Shown here in pieces: positions 46,691-55,478 of a DNA stretch of 64,000 nucleotides. The stretch comes from SYOC01 sp035575235. Its GTDB lineage: Bacteria; Desulfobacterota; Binatia; Bin18. Every line of letters starts with the position of its first letter. Position 1 is the stretch's first letter. Location: assembly GCA_035575235.1 (NCBI GenBank), contig DATLYA010000005.1, positions 1 through 64,000 on the forward strand, read 5' to 3'. The position numbers and the translations under genes were made by a program. The notes beneath the pieces were generated by a model. That model had not been told where the DNA came from. It saw only the letters and a list, made by a program, of their open reading frames with translations, and did no database searches.

Positions 46691-46965
46691 ACGCGGCTTT
46701 CCGTTCCTTGCGCGCGTCGTTCCTGCTCCATATACGCCCGTGCCGAGGAGAATGAAGAGACGCAATACGGCACCGAGAAGGTCAACAATACTTTCATCCA
46801 AAAGCGAGGGGAAAACTCCAGACGGAGCAAGACATCATATTGGTTAATCAGAGTTAAGATGGGCCCGACGACGCCGGCTATCTTGAGCGCCCGGGTCACG
46901 GTGTCGCGGCGAAACCATTGCACGAGAAAACGGCGTGCACTGCTCTGCTGAGATCCCGTATTCAC
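46684..46965 (-). CDS. NrtS-like nitrate/nitrite transporter family protein
   Basis: A 93-residue protein with two hydrophobic helices; the match to NrtS family members is TRALKIAGVVGPILTLINQYD and FWMKVLLTFSVPYCVSSFSS. GTG 46965 is preferred as start because GGAGGGG lies just before it; an upstream ATG would place the -35 element of the promoter inside the coding region. Its end overlaps the His-rich gene by 7 bases. Confidence 0.65.
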   Translation of the reverse strand: MNTGSQQSSARRFLVQWFRRDTVTRALKIAGVVGPILTLINQYDVLLRLEFSPRFWMKVLLTFSVPYCVSSFSSARAYMEQERRAQGTESRVQ

Positions 46966-46987
46966 AACCCCTCCATTCTTCTCAGAA

Positions 46988-47016
46988 GAAAACTCCCATT
47001 GATGACCAAACGTTCC
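46988..47016 (-). promoter_or_regulatory. GGAACG-N17-GTT promoter of NrtS-like gene
   Basis: Minus-strand GGAACG, exactly 17 bases, GTTTTC, about 23 bases before the GTG start. It helps set the start of the gene. Confidence 0.65.
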
Positions 47017-47062
47017 CGAAAGAATTGGGGACCAGCGCATATACTAAGGAATTGAGGTTGTC

Positions 47063-48100
47063 TTGGGCAGAGATCGCGTGTTTCCGAAAAACATATGGCG
47101 CTGGGCGCTCGGGTTGTTCCTCGTCGGAGCTGCTGCGGGTGGGGGGCGCTGGTGGCTTGGTCCAGCGCCCCCCGTGCAGGAGATTCGCCTGAGATCGTCC
47201 TCTTTTTTTCCGACTCAGTTCCCCATCTCCATTCATCGGCCAGGCCAGTATCGGCTTATGAGCGACCTGGTGGTGACCGATCCCGATGCCGACGCCATCC
47301 AAATTCTCACGTACGGCGTTGTCGTGGATTTGCAAGGCTTCACGATTAGTGGCCCCCGGCGCGGAGGACACGGACGCGGTATTTCGACCGGGGGAGTGGA
47401 TCGGAATTATATCACCATTCGCAATGGCGCCATCTCAGGCTTTGGCGGCGCCGGTGTAGCATTGCCAGGTCTGTATCAACGAGTCGAACACGTTCACGTA
47501 CATCACAATGGCGGGGATGGCATTGCCGTGGGACCGCACAGCGCGATCGTGGATAATCGGATTATCAGCAATGGCGGCGGCTTGAACGTCAGTCGTGGAG
47601 AAAGCCTCATCTGGCGGAACACTATCCAGCGGAACGCGGGGCATGGGATCGACGGCGGCGGCGTCAGTTGGATAGAAAGGAATACGATCGAAGACAATGG
47701 CGGAGAAGGGATTTTTGTCACCGTGGGTTCTTTACTCCGGGCAAATATCGTGCGTCGCAGCGGCCGCAATGGGCTGCTTCTAGGCACGTTTAGCACAGTG
47801 GAAGACAACGAGATCCACGGCAGCCGAGAAGCCGGCGTCATGACCTATGGCAAATCGAATCGCATCATCGGTAACCGTATTACGGACAATCTCGGCAGCG
47901 GCGCTAAACTTGGCGGGCCGGAGAACTACCTTGCGCGCAACACGTTTTAGAATAATGCGGCAGGAGCGTTGACGGCGGCAGCAGATGACACGATCGCACG
48001 GAACGAATACGCCAATATTTTCCTGCTTGATTCTGGTGAAATTGATGTCGCGGGTGTGACACGCGGCGCGACCCGCCAAATCGAAGGGTGGGGACAGTGA
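47063..48100 (+). CDS. Right-handed beta-helix protein with internal TAG
   Basis: About 345 residues with an N-terminal membrane segment (WALGLFLVGAAAG) and a parallel beta-helix region built of repeats rich in Asn and Gly (HHNGGDGIAV, IISNGGGLNVSRG, NRIIGNRITDN). In-frame TAG at 47948-47950 follows LARNTF and the repeat pattern continues after it (NNAAGALTAAADDTIARN) to TGA at 48098. Beta-helix proteins often bind or cleave polysaccharides. The start (TTG or GTG nearby) is uncertain. Confidence 0.65.
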
Positions 48101-48157
48101 GTGTTTCGACGCAACCTTAGGACATTGAGACAGAACCTATAGGCGTCAGCTGGAGAA

Positions 48158-48245
48158 GGTTGTCCTTGCGAAGAACCGTAGGCGATGAAGCAATCTCAGA
48201 GAGAGGCAAAGAGCGCTGCGCTCCGCTCGCAAGGACAGCGTGCCA
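48158..48245. repeat. Interspersed hairpin repeat
   Basis: Contains the repeated arms CTTGCGAAGAACCGTAGGCG and a distorted inverse later, in a gene-free stretch 48101-48302. Confidence 0.4.
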
Positions 48246-48302
48246 ATACGACGGCCAAGGCGTTTTGTTCCATAGTCCTTACGTACACTATTGTCCCTGG
48301 TC

Positions 48303-48767
48303 TTAGGCCGACTGATCGGGCACGTTCCCTGGCCAGTAGCGACACATAAATATCCGTAGCCGGGCGGAGAGATGCGTCAGAAAAAACGGCTTGGCGAGAA
48401 AGTCATCCGCCGCCAGCGCGAAGGCTTTCTCCTGCTGGTCCCCTGAGGAGAGACGAGACATAGCAATGACGTGGGGGAATGGCCCTCTCCGCTCATCCCG
48501 CACGTGGCGTAGCACGGTAAATCCATCCAGTTCTGGCAGCTGTAAATCGAGGAGCAACACATGGACTTCTTCCTTCGCCAAGATAGCAAGGGCGGCTTTT
48601 CCATCACCGGCAGTTCGTACACGATAGCCCTGGTGGTGCAGGTGCTGCACGAGGATCTCCCGAAGCCTATCGTTGTCGTCGGCGATCAAAACCGTGGGAT
48701 GCTTCGGCAATGCCACCGCCGATCGTGTCTTCCGCTGTTGAGCGGCAAACTTTATCACCTGTCCCAT
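48303..48767 (-). CDS. Single-domain response regulator
   Basis: A 154-residue receiver-domain protein: VLIADDNDRLREIL holds the acidic pair, LLLDLQLPELDG the phospho-Asp, and FLAKPFFLTH the conserved Lys. No output domain follows, so it probably works like CheY-type proteins by protein contact. The N-terminal extension of about 24 residues is unusual. No kinase gene adjoins it. Confidence 0.8.
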   Translation of the reverse strand: MGQVIKFAAQQRKTRSAVALPKHPTVLIADDNDRLREILVQHLHHQGYRVRTAGDGKAALAILAKEEVHVLLLDLQLPELDGFTVLRHVRDERRGPFPHVIAMSRLSSGDQQEKAFALAADDFLAKPFFLTHLSARLRIFMCRYWPGNVPDQSA

Positions 48768-48813
48768 GGCAGCATGCCATTCTCCTTGGACTATTCTCTA
48801 CACATTGATTTGC

Positions 48814-49728
48814 CTACTTCGTCACCATGTATACGGGTGCATCGGGATGAAACGTCGCCCACGCAAACCAATAAGCAATAACGGAGGGAATGAGCTTGCC
48901 GGAGACAGTCTCCCTCACTTGGGCGCTGTCGGCGGCGGCATCGTAGGTAATGGTGATTTGCACCTTGCCAATCTGATCGTCGAGCGGCGCCTGTTGTTCG
49001 CGCAGAAGTTTCAACGGATAGGCTTTGTGGGCGTCGCCAATCGTGACCCCCACCACCTTCTCTTTCGGCGAGAGTCGTGAGTCTTCATTCTTCACCGGAA
49101 ACATGGGATTAGGACTCTTGGCGTACGCCAGATAGGGCAAACGATTATAATCCCGATGAAAGCCGGTCTGAGTCGAAAGCACCAGGGTCTTCGGGTGCTG
49201 CTCGCGCCACGCCCTCCAGGTCGTGGTCACCGACGGCATGGGAGAAAGACGAGCCCCGGTCTGCGGACCGGTAACCGCTTCTTCTTTGAGCTGTGACCAC
49301 AGACTTTCCGTCTGGTGGTCGTAAAACAACACGTTGCTCTCGTAGAGCAATCCAGAGACGCCGAAGGTCAGCTCTTTATCCTTGACTTTGCGGTCGTACA
49401 CGACGCCGCTGGCCGTCAACGGTCAATAGGTAACGGCAATTGGTTTCTCCCCCAGTCGATCATTGACCACCTCATGCCACGTCAGAATGCGCAGCGGGTA
49501 AGCCTTGGCTACACCTTTATCTACGATGCCAATGACTTCATCAGCATCCTCCAGGAAGGTCGCTTCCGCGGCTGGAACAAACTGCGGATCAAGAATAGCG
49601 GGAATGCCGTCTTTGGGGGGGCCGCCGCCGCGAATCTCTTCCGGGGGAATACTATGCTTCGAGTAGTCAAAACCGCTCAGGCACCCAACCATTGCCAGCA
49701 AGCCAATAGTGCGAAGACCTTTCTGCAT
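48814..49728 (-). CDS. DUF3179 lipoprotein selenoprotein
   Basis: A 304-residue protein read through TGA at 49423-49425 (codon 102). Signature AVTY-U-PLTASGVVYD, where the Cys form in this window has TYCILCNSG. Lipoprotein signal LAMVGC at the start. Downstream motifs shared with the Cys paralogue: LLYESN, LWSQL, TTTWRAWREQHP, KAYPLKLL. It follows a secreted FxLYD-like gene and is under the ECF promoter at 50332. Sec in this position makes a redox or metal-binding role of DUF3179 likely. Confidence 0.85.
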
Positions 49729-49760
49729 AACACCTCCAAGGCAACGACTGTGAGACTCTC

Positions 49761-50270
49761 CTACTGCGCTTCGAGCACACGAATGCGATACGCCCGAAAC
49801 TCAGGCACGTCATTCTTAAAGAAGATGAAGCGAAAATCGTCCTGCGCGCCGGCCGCGATGCGCTCCACCCCCATGTCGGCCGGCGCCTTGTTCCCAACTT
49901 CATAGGCTTCTTCACGCAACGCTTCGGCTTTGCGGTTGTAGCCATAGTCACGGAAGACGACAATGTCGTTTTCACCGAGGAGTTCGAACTGGAGCTTGAC
50001 ATAGGTCAGGGGCTTCTCGGCAGCATTCTCCAGTCGGCCATTGATCAAGAGGATCGGTTCGGACCCACCACTCATGCTGAAGAATGAGGTCCATTCTCCA
50101 CGGTGGGAGAGCAAGCGTACGCCCAGCCCGTCCGTCGGAACCAGACTGCCTGGCACGGCGGTCGGGGCGTCGGGAATGCCCGTAGCGTCGGGCGGCGCAG
50201 CATAGGCGTGAGATGAACCGAGGATGGCTATGCAGAGGAGGATAAGGAAAAGTACATTGTGGGTCACCAT
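49761..50270 (-). CDS. Secreted FxLYD-like protein
   Basis: A 169-residue exported protein, signal peptide (LFLILLCIAILGSSHAYA) then a beta-sandwich domain of the FxLYD/DUF3426 type (LLINGRLENAAEKPLTYVKLQFELL, FRFIFFKNDVPEFRAYRIRVLE). Start ATG 50270 with GGAGG upstream and 55 bases after a GGAACT-N17-GTT promoter start. It lies 32 bases before the Sec-DUF3179 gene, forming an operon with it. Confidence 0.72.
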   Translation of the reverse strand: MVTHNVLFLILLCIAILGSSHAYAAPPDATGIPDAPTAVPGSLVPTDGLGVRLLSHRGEWTSFFSMSGGSEPILLINGRLENAAEKPLTYVKLQFELLGENDIVVFRDYGYNRKAEALREEAYEVGNKAPADMGVERIAAGAQDDFRFIFFKNDVPEFRAYRIRVLEAQ

Positions 50271-50331
50271 AATAAGCCTCCACAGGCGCGAAGCTGCACG
50301 CGCAACGTGCAGCTTTCTCTGTTCCATTGTT

Positions 50332-50360
50332 TTCAACCACGGGCGCGTTCCGGAAGTTCC
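50332..50360 (-). promoter_or_regulatory. GGAACT-N17-GTT promoter of FxLYD/DUF3179 operon
   Basis: Minus-strand GGAACT, exactly 17 bases, GTTGAA. Divergent from the arsM promoter at 50389. Confidence 0.7.
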
Positions 50361-50388
50361 CACGGTCGTGTCGGGGTGCTCCCTTCCG

Positions 50389-50417
50389 GGAACTTTCAGG
50401 CTTCTTCATTGGTTTTT
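50389..50417 (+). promoter_or_regulatory. GGAACT-N17-GTT promoter of the arsM operon
   Basis: GGAACT, exactly 17 bases, GTTTTT, about 30 bases before arsM. Confidence 0.72.
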
Positions 50418-50445
50418 CTTTCCATGACTATAGGGAGGGAATGCT

Positions 50446-51603
50446 ATGGCGGCAGTCACAAACATGGAACGAACGGTACAGGAGCAATATACAGCGGGCG
50501 CCCGAGTGGCGGAGGCGGCGCTGTGTTGTCCGGTGGACTATAATCCGGAGTATCTTACCATCTTGCCTCAAGAAATCATCGACAAGGACTATGGCTGCGG
50601 TGATCCGTCTCGCTATCTGCGAGCCGGTGAAACCGTACTCGATCTGGGCTGCGGCGCGGGCAAGATCTGCTATATCGCCGCGCAGGTGGTGGGTCCCACC
50701 GGCCTCGTCATTGGCGTTGATATGACGCCTGAGATGCTCGCCGTCGCTGAAAAATACCGTCAACAGATCGGCGAGCGCCTGGGTTTCCACAATGTGGAGT
50801 TTCGTCGCGGCCGTATTCAGGACCTGCGTACAAATCTCGACGCCGTCGAGCAGTACCTGCAACGTCACCCCATCGCTTCGGTCGCGGACTTGCAGGCCTT
50901 CTCTACCTTTCAGGCCGAACAGCGCGTGGAGCGACCGTTGATTGTTGATGAATCCGTTGATGTCGTGGTGTCCAACTGCGTCCTCAACCTGGTCGATGAC
51001 GCGGACAAACGACAGCTCTTCGGCGAGATTTTCCGTGTCCTGCGCAAAGGTGGCCGAGCGGTCATTTCGGACATTGTCGCGGATGAGCCCGTTCCCCTCC
51101 ATCTCAAGAGCGATCCAGACCTCTGGAGCGGCTGCATCTCTGGCGCACTGCAAGAGCACGACTTTCTCCGGGCGTTTGCTGAAGCCGGGTTCCACGGGAT
51201 CGAAATCCTCAAACGCGACCAACAACCGTGGCGTACAGTGGAAGGGATAGAATTCCGCTCCGTGACCGTGGCCGCCTATAAAGGCAAGCAAGGCCCATGC
51301 TGGGATTGTAATCACGCCGTCATCTACAAAGGCCCCTGGAGTGCAGTGACAGATGATGATGGCCACACGCTCATCCGTGGGGTGCCAATGGCGGTGTGTG
51401 AGAAAACGTTTCGCTTGTACACGCGCGAACCCTATGCACATCACATTATCCCTGTGCAACCGCTGACGCCGATCGCGCTGGAAGATGCTCAGCCATTCGA
51501 TTGCAGTCGCGATACGGTGCGCAGCCCACGAGAAACGAAGGGCTTGGAGTATCGCGCGACAACCGAGTCGACCGCCTGCTGTGAGCCGGGAAAATGTTGT
51601 TAA
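50446..51603 (+). CDS. arsM: Arsenite S-adenosylmethionine methyltransferase ArsM
   Basis: A 385-residue class I methyltransferase. Motif I is VLDLGCGAGK; Cys residues C27-C28 (in ALCCPVDYN), C51, C178 (VVVSNCVL) and C230 (LWSGCISG) are in the positions that bind As(III). The C-terminus ends GKCC. ArsM methylates As(III) stepwise to volatile or soluble methylarsenicals. The neighbour arsS points to arsenosugar synthesis rather than simple detoxification. GGGAGGG lies before the start and an ECF-type promoter before that. Confidence 0.93.
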   Translation: MAAVTNMERTVQEQYTAGARVAEAALCCPVDYNPEYLTILPQEIIDKDYGCGDPSRYLRAGETVLDLGCGAGKICYIAAQVVGPTGLVIGVDMTPEMLAVAEKYRQQIGERLGFHNVEFRRGRIQDLRTNLDAVEQYLQRHPIASVADLQAFSTFQAEQRVERPLIVDESVDVVVSNCVLNLVDDADKRQLFGEIFRVLRKGGRAVISDIVADEPVPLHLKSDPDLWSGCISGALQEHDFLRAFAEAGFHGIEILKRDQQPWRTVEGIEFRSVTVAAYKGKQGPCWDCNHAVIYKGPWSAVTDDDGHTLIRGVPMAVCEKTFRLYTREPYAHHIIPVQPLTPIALEDAQPFDCSRDTVRSPRETKGLEYRATTESTACCEPGKCC

Positions 51604-51626
51604 CAGGAGAGGAACAAGCAGGATTT

Positions 51627-52598
51627 ATGCAACCGATGCCATTTGCCGCACGACTCCGCCGCGAGGGCGTCTCTTTAACACGCTCCGGTATTGGCGCCGT
51701 CCAACTCAATGTCGGCAAACGCTGTAATCAAGCCTGTCTCCATTGTCACGTGGATGCCGGCCCTAAGCGCACGGAAATTATGGATCGGCGGACTGCCGAA
51801 CTCGCGCTCGAGTTCATCCGGGCCGCCGGGGTGTGGACAGTAGATATCACCGGCGGCGCGCCAGAATTGAATCCCTCGTTTCGCTTTCTGGTGGAACAGG
51901 CGCGGTGCGACGGCCGTCAGGTGCTGGATCGCTGTAACCTCACGGTGCTCCTGGAGCCCGGACAAGAGGACCTGCCACCCTTCCTCGCGGCGATGGGCGT
52001 CGAAGTGATCGCCAGCCTGCCCTGTTACCTGCTGGAGAATGTCGAAAGACAACGCGGGCGCGGGGTGTACGACAAATCCATCGAGGCGCTGCGCCGTCTG
52101 AACGCCGAAGGGTACGGACAGGAACGCTCTGGTCTTGTGCTGAATCTCGTCTACAACCCGATTGGCGCGCACTTGCCGCCGCAGGATAACCTTGAGGCGG
52201 ATTATAAACGGGAGCCCGGCACGAGATTCGGCATCCGCTTCAATCACCTGTACACGCTCACCAACATGCCGATCGCGCGTTTCGCCCACACACTCCAGCG
52301 GGAAGGCCAATTCGACGCGTACCTTGAGCTGCTCGCCACTGCATTCAACCCGGCGACGCTGAACAATCTTATGTGCCGGAATCTGGTGAGTATTTCCTGG
52401 GATGGGTTTTTCTACGACTGTGATTTCAACCAGATGCTCGATTTGCGTCTCGGTAATGGCAAACCACTGCGCTTGGGCGAGCAGTCCGGCGCTGAGCTTG
52501 TGCGCCAGGTAGTGCGGCGGGAAATTCTCACAGACTCGCACTGCTACGGGTGCACGGCTGGGACCGGGAGTTCGTGTGGTGGAGCGTTAGCTGCCTGA
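51627..52598 (+). CDS. arsS: Radical SAM arsenosugar biosynthesis protein ArsS
   Basis: A 323-residue radical SAM enzyme. C33-NQA-C37-LH-C40 is the cluster motif (CxxxCxxC). Another Cys-rich part ends the protein: SHCYGCTAGTGSSCGG. These two features match the ArsS type (radical SAM/Cys-rich domain), which adds a 5'-deoxyadenosyl group to dimethylarsenite. Start ATG 51627 follows GGAGAGGAA; an ATG at 51594 overlapping the arsM end is less likely. ArsM then ArsS is the known order. Confidence 0.9.
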   Translation: MQPMPFAARLRREGVSLTRSGIGAVQLNVGKRCNQACLHCHVDAGPKRTEIMDRRTAELALEFIRAAGVWTVDITGGAPELNPSFRFLVEQARCDGRQVLDRCNLTVLLEPGQEDLPPFLAAMGVEVIASLPCYLLENVERQRGRGVYDKSIEALRRLNAEGYGQERSGLVLNLVYNPIGAHLPPQDNLEADYKREPGTRFGIRFNHLYTLTNMPIARFAHTLQREGQFDAYLELLATAFNPATLNNLMCRNLVSISWDGFFYDCDFNQMLDLRLGNGKPLRLGEQSGAELVRQVVRREILTDSHCYGCTAGTGSSCGGALAA

Positions 52599-52644
52599 AA
52601 CCTGTCCCTCGTGGGAACAGCAATCGCCAGCAAACGCAGGGGTT

Positions 52645-53493
52645 ATGCTCGTGCGCAGAACAACAACGCTCTCTTTTCCTTCTTTCGTGCTGACGATCAT
52701 TTGCTTGGGGCGCTTTTTGAGTGTGAACGCGCATGCCGAGCAGTTGACACTCGCCGGGTCGAGCACGATACAGCCGGTTGCCGAAGTGCTGGGGCAAAAA
52801 TTTGAACAGCTGCATCCTGAATCCCAAATCAATGTCCAGGGTGGAGGCTCGTCCGTTGGCATCACCGCACCACAGAGCGGCCTGGCTGATATCGGCATGG
52901 TCTCCCGCGCGCTCCATGCTGAGGAAGCGCAGAAACTCGTGCCAACGACCTTCGCGCTGGACGGCATCGCCCTGATCGCGCACGCCAGTAACCCGGTCTC
53001 AGGTCTCAGCCGCCAGCAGGTCATCGACATTTATACGGGGAAAGTTTCGAACTGGGGGGCGCTCGGCTGGCGTGACGCCCGTATTGTCGTGGTCAACAAA
53101 GAAGAAGGGCGCGCCACGCTCGAGCTGTTTGCCCAGTACTTCGAGCTCACGGGCACCTTCGTGCGCGGCGCCATCATCATAGGTCCCAATGGGCAAGCGA
53201 TTGCGACGGTCGCCGGGAATCCACAGGCGATCGCCTATGTGTCGATCGGCTCTGCCGAGGTAGCGGTGGAACAAGGGACCTCGATCAAACTGCTCGCCCT
53301 GGATGGCGTGGCCGCGACGAGCATCAATGTCAAAAGTGGAGCCTATGGACTGACCCGCCCGCTCAACTTCGTCACAATGGGACCGCCACACGGGCTGGCC
53401 AAAGCATTCTTGGATTTCGTACTGACACCCATGGGGCAACAGATCGTCACGGAGCAAGGGTTCGTACCCGTGCGAAAGATCATCACACGGTAG
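52645..53493 (+). CDS. pstS: PstS-like phosphate-binding protein
   Basis: A 282-residue periplasmic protein with a signal peptide and the PstS-type pattern LAGSSTIQPVAEVLGQKF, GGGSSVGI and AQKLVPTTFALDGIALIAH. These proteins bind phosphate and often arsenate. It starts 46 bases after arsS, followed by pstC, pstA and pstB. In this operon, supply of arsenate or phosphate to the arsenic pathway is a natural reading. The ribosome site is weak. Confidence 0.85.
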   Translation: MLVRRTTTLSFPSFVLTIICLGRFLSVNAHAEQLTLAGSSTIQPVAEVLGQKFEQLHPESQINVQGGGSSVGITAPQSGLADIGMVSRALHAEEAQKLVPTTFALDGIALIAHASNPVSGLSRQQVIDIYTGKVSNWGALGWRDARIVVVNKEEGRATLELFAQYFELTGTFVRGAIIIGPNGQAIATVAGNPQAIAYVSIGSAEVAVEQGTSIKLLALDGVAATSINVKSGAYGLTRPLNFVTMGPPHGLAKAFLDFVLTPMGQQIVTEQGFVPVRKIITR

Positions 53494-53519
53494 TAGTGGC
53501 TCATCGCAGTAATTGTGAG

Positions 53520-53625
53520 GGGCGAAGGAGACTCAAGAGAGACAGAGATTGCTTCGCTCCGCTCGCAATGACCCCTCGCTCTGTCATTGCGAGGAGCAGA
53601 GCGACGAAGCAATCTTTGCCTGGCA
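53520..53625. repeat. Interspersed hairpin repeat in the pst operon
   Basis: GCTTCGCTCCGCTCGCAATGA and the inverse TCATTGCGAGGAGCAGAGCGA flank a short spacer between pstS and pstC. It could form a strong hairpin in the transcript. Confidence 0.6.
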
Positions 53626-53651
53626 AAATCATTGAGAGGAAGTAGTAGCAC

Positions 53652-54584
53652 ATGGCCAATTCCCATTCCCTTGACAATCAGTTTCTCACTCATGACCTCG
53701 CGCTTCCAGATATCGATGCGACGGGACAGGGAAGCGCGTGGAGGGAGCGGCTGTTCGTGTGGGGCCTGCGGGGGTGCGCCGGGTTGGCGGGCGTCATCAC
53801 TCTCCTCATCGTGGTGTATCTGTGCGCCCAAAGCTTCCCCCTGTTGCACCAGATCGGGATGACACGTTTCTTCACCGATCAGAGGTGGGCCCCGACGCGT
53901 GGTCAGTTCAACCTCGTACCGATGTTTGTTGGTACGCTTTACGCCACGCTTGGAGCCGTGACGGTAGCAGCCCCCTGCGGTATCGCCCTGGCAGTGTTTG
54001 CCGCCTTTTACGCACCGTCACCAATCGCCCGTGTCGTACACGGTGTATTGGGACTCCTCGCCGGCATTCCGTCCGTGGTGTTTGGTCTCTGGGGACTGGT
54101 GACGCTTGTGCCGCTTCTCAATCGGGTACATCCTCCGGGGCTTTCGCTGTTGATGGGCATTGTCATCTTAACATTGATGATCCTCCCCACCATCGCGCTG
54201 ATCGCGGAGGCGGCGCTGCGCGCCGTGCCACGGGAATATGTGCTTGGTGGAGCGGCGCTGGGCTGCGGTCGGTGGCAGATCGTGCGAAACATTGCGTTGC
54301 CGACCGCTCGCGCGGGTTTGCTCACGGCAGTGCTGCTCGGCGTCGGGCGCGCGCTCGGCGAGACCATGGCCGTCAGCATGGTCATGGGCAATACCATCCA
54401 GATTCCAGATACCGTGTGGGTTCCTGCGCGGACGTTGACCGCGCATATCGGTCTGGAAATGGCCTATGCCATGGGGAGCCATCGCGCAGCGCTCTTTGTC
54501 GCCGGGTTATGGTTACTGAGCGCCGTCATCGGCTTGGTGTTCGTCGTCGAGTGGATCAATCGGGATCGTATACATGGAGCCTAA
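53652..54584 (+). CDS. pstC: Phosphate ABC transporter permease PstC
   Basis: A 310-residue membrane permease of the PstC type with six helices and the EAA loop around ALRAVPREYVLGGAALGCGRWQ, plus VGRALGETMAVSMVMGNT. It starts with GAGGAAG upstream and overlaps pstA by 11 bases. It forms a pore with PstA. Confidence 0.9.
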   Translation: MANSHSLDNQFLTHDLALPDIDATGQGSAWRERLFVWGLRGCAGLAGVITLLIVVYLCAQSFPLLHQIGMTRFFTDQRWAPTRGQFNLVPMFVGTLYATLGAVTVAAPCGIALAVFAAFYAPSPIARVVHGVLGLLAGIPSVVFGLWGLVTLVPLLNRVHPPGLSLLMGIVILTLMILPTIALIAEAALRAVPREYVLGGAALGCGRWQIVRNIALPTARAGLLTAVLLGVGRALGETMAVSMVMGNTIQIPDTVWVPARTLTAHIGLEMAYAMGSHRAALFVAGLWLLSAVIGLVFVVEWINRDRIHGA

Positions 54585-55464
54585 CCGCGCGTCGATCACG
54601 CGTCCTGGTCTGCTGCCTCTGTTTGTTCATCCTGCGTCGGCGTGGCCAGAACACTTCGTCACAGGTGGACTCTGGCTCGTGACCTTGGGGGTAATTGGCG
54701 TGTTCGCCTGGATTCTGGGGGATCTGCTGTACCACGGCGCCACCGCGCTCTCTCTTGACTTTGTGCTCCAACCGCCCCTGCAGGCTGGACGAGCAGGCGG
54801 CATCTCAACGGTCATCATCGGGACGCTCCTCATCGTTGGCGTCGCCCTTGGCAGCGCCGTGCCGATCAGTCTGGGAACGGCGATCCTCCTGGCCGAGGCG
54901 AGCAACGCGGAGACATCCTTTGGTCGTGTCGTACGACGCAGCTTGGACGTGTTGGCTGGCGTCCCCTCCATTGTTTTTGGGCTGTTTGGTCTGGCGTTGT
55001 TCGGACAGTTTTTGGGCTGGTCGATTCTCTCGGGCGGCTTGACCCTGGCGTGTATGATTCTCCCGGTGTTGATCCGCTCCACCGAAGAGAGTGTGCGCGC
55101 CGTACCGGCCAGCCTTCGGCATGGCGCTGCAGCGTTGGGACTCTCGCCACGGGCAATCTTGTGTCATCTGACGCTCCCGGCAGCCACTCCTGGCATCCTC
55201 GCGGGACTGGTCTTGAGCGTGGGGCGGGCGCTGGCGGAAACGGCCGCTCTGCTCTTTACCGCAGGAGCGGCGATCCGCATGCCGACCTCCCTGTTTGATT
55301 CGGCCCGATCGCTTTCCTACCACATTTACTTATTGGCCATCGAAGTGCCGGGAGGGCAGGAGCGCGCGTACGCCTCAGCGGTCGTCCTGGTCGGCATGCT
55401 CTTGCTGCTTAACGGCGCGGCGGTGCTGCTGGCGCGACGCTTTCAACGAAGGCTGGCGCCGTAA
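54574..55464 (+). CDS. pstA: Phosphate ABC transporter permease PstA
   Basis: A 296-residue permease with six helices and the EAA motif around SVRAVPASLRHGAAALGLSPR and VGRALAETAALLFTAG. It lies between pstC and pstB in the operon; start overlaps pstC. Confidence 0.9.
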   Translation: MEPNRASITRPGLLPLFVHPASAWPEHFVTGGLWLVTLGVIGVFAWILGDLLYHGATALSLDFVLQPPLQAGRAGGISTVIIGTLLIVGVALGSAVPISLGTAILLAEASNAETSFGRVVRRSLDVLAGVPSIVFGLFGLALFGQFLGWSILSGGLTLACMILPVLIRSTEESVRAVPASLRHGAAALGLSPRAILCHLTLPAATPGILAGLVLSVGRALAETAALLFTAGAAIRMPTSLFDSARSLSYHIYLLAIEVPGGQERAYASAVVLVGMLLLLNGAAVLLARRFQRRLAP

Positions 55465-55478
55465 CGAGAGGAATTTTC

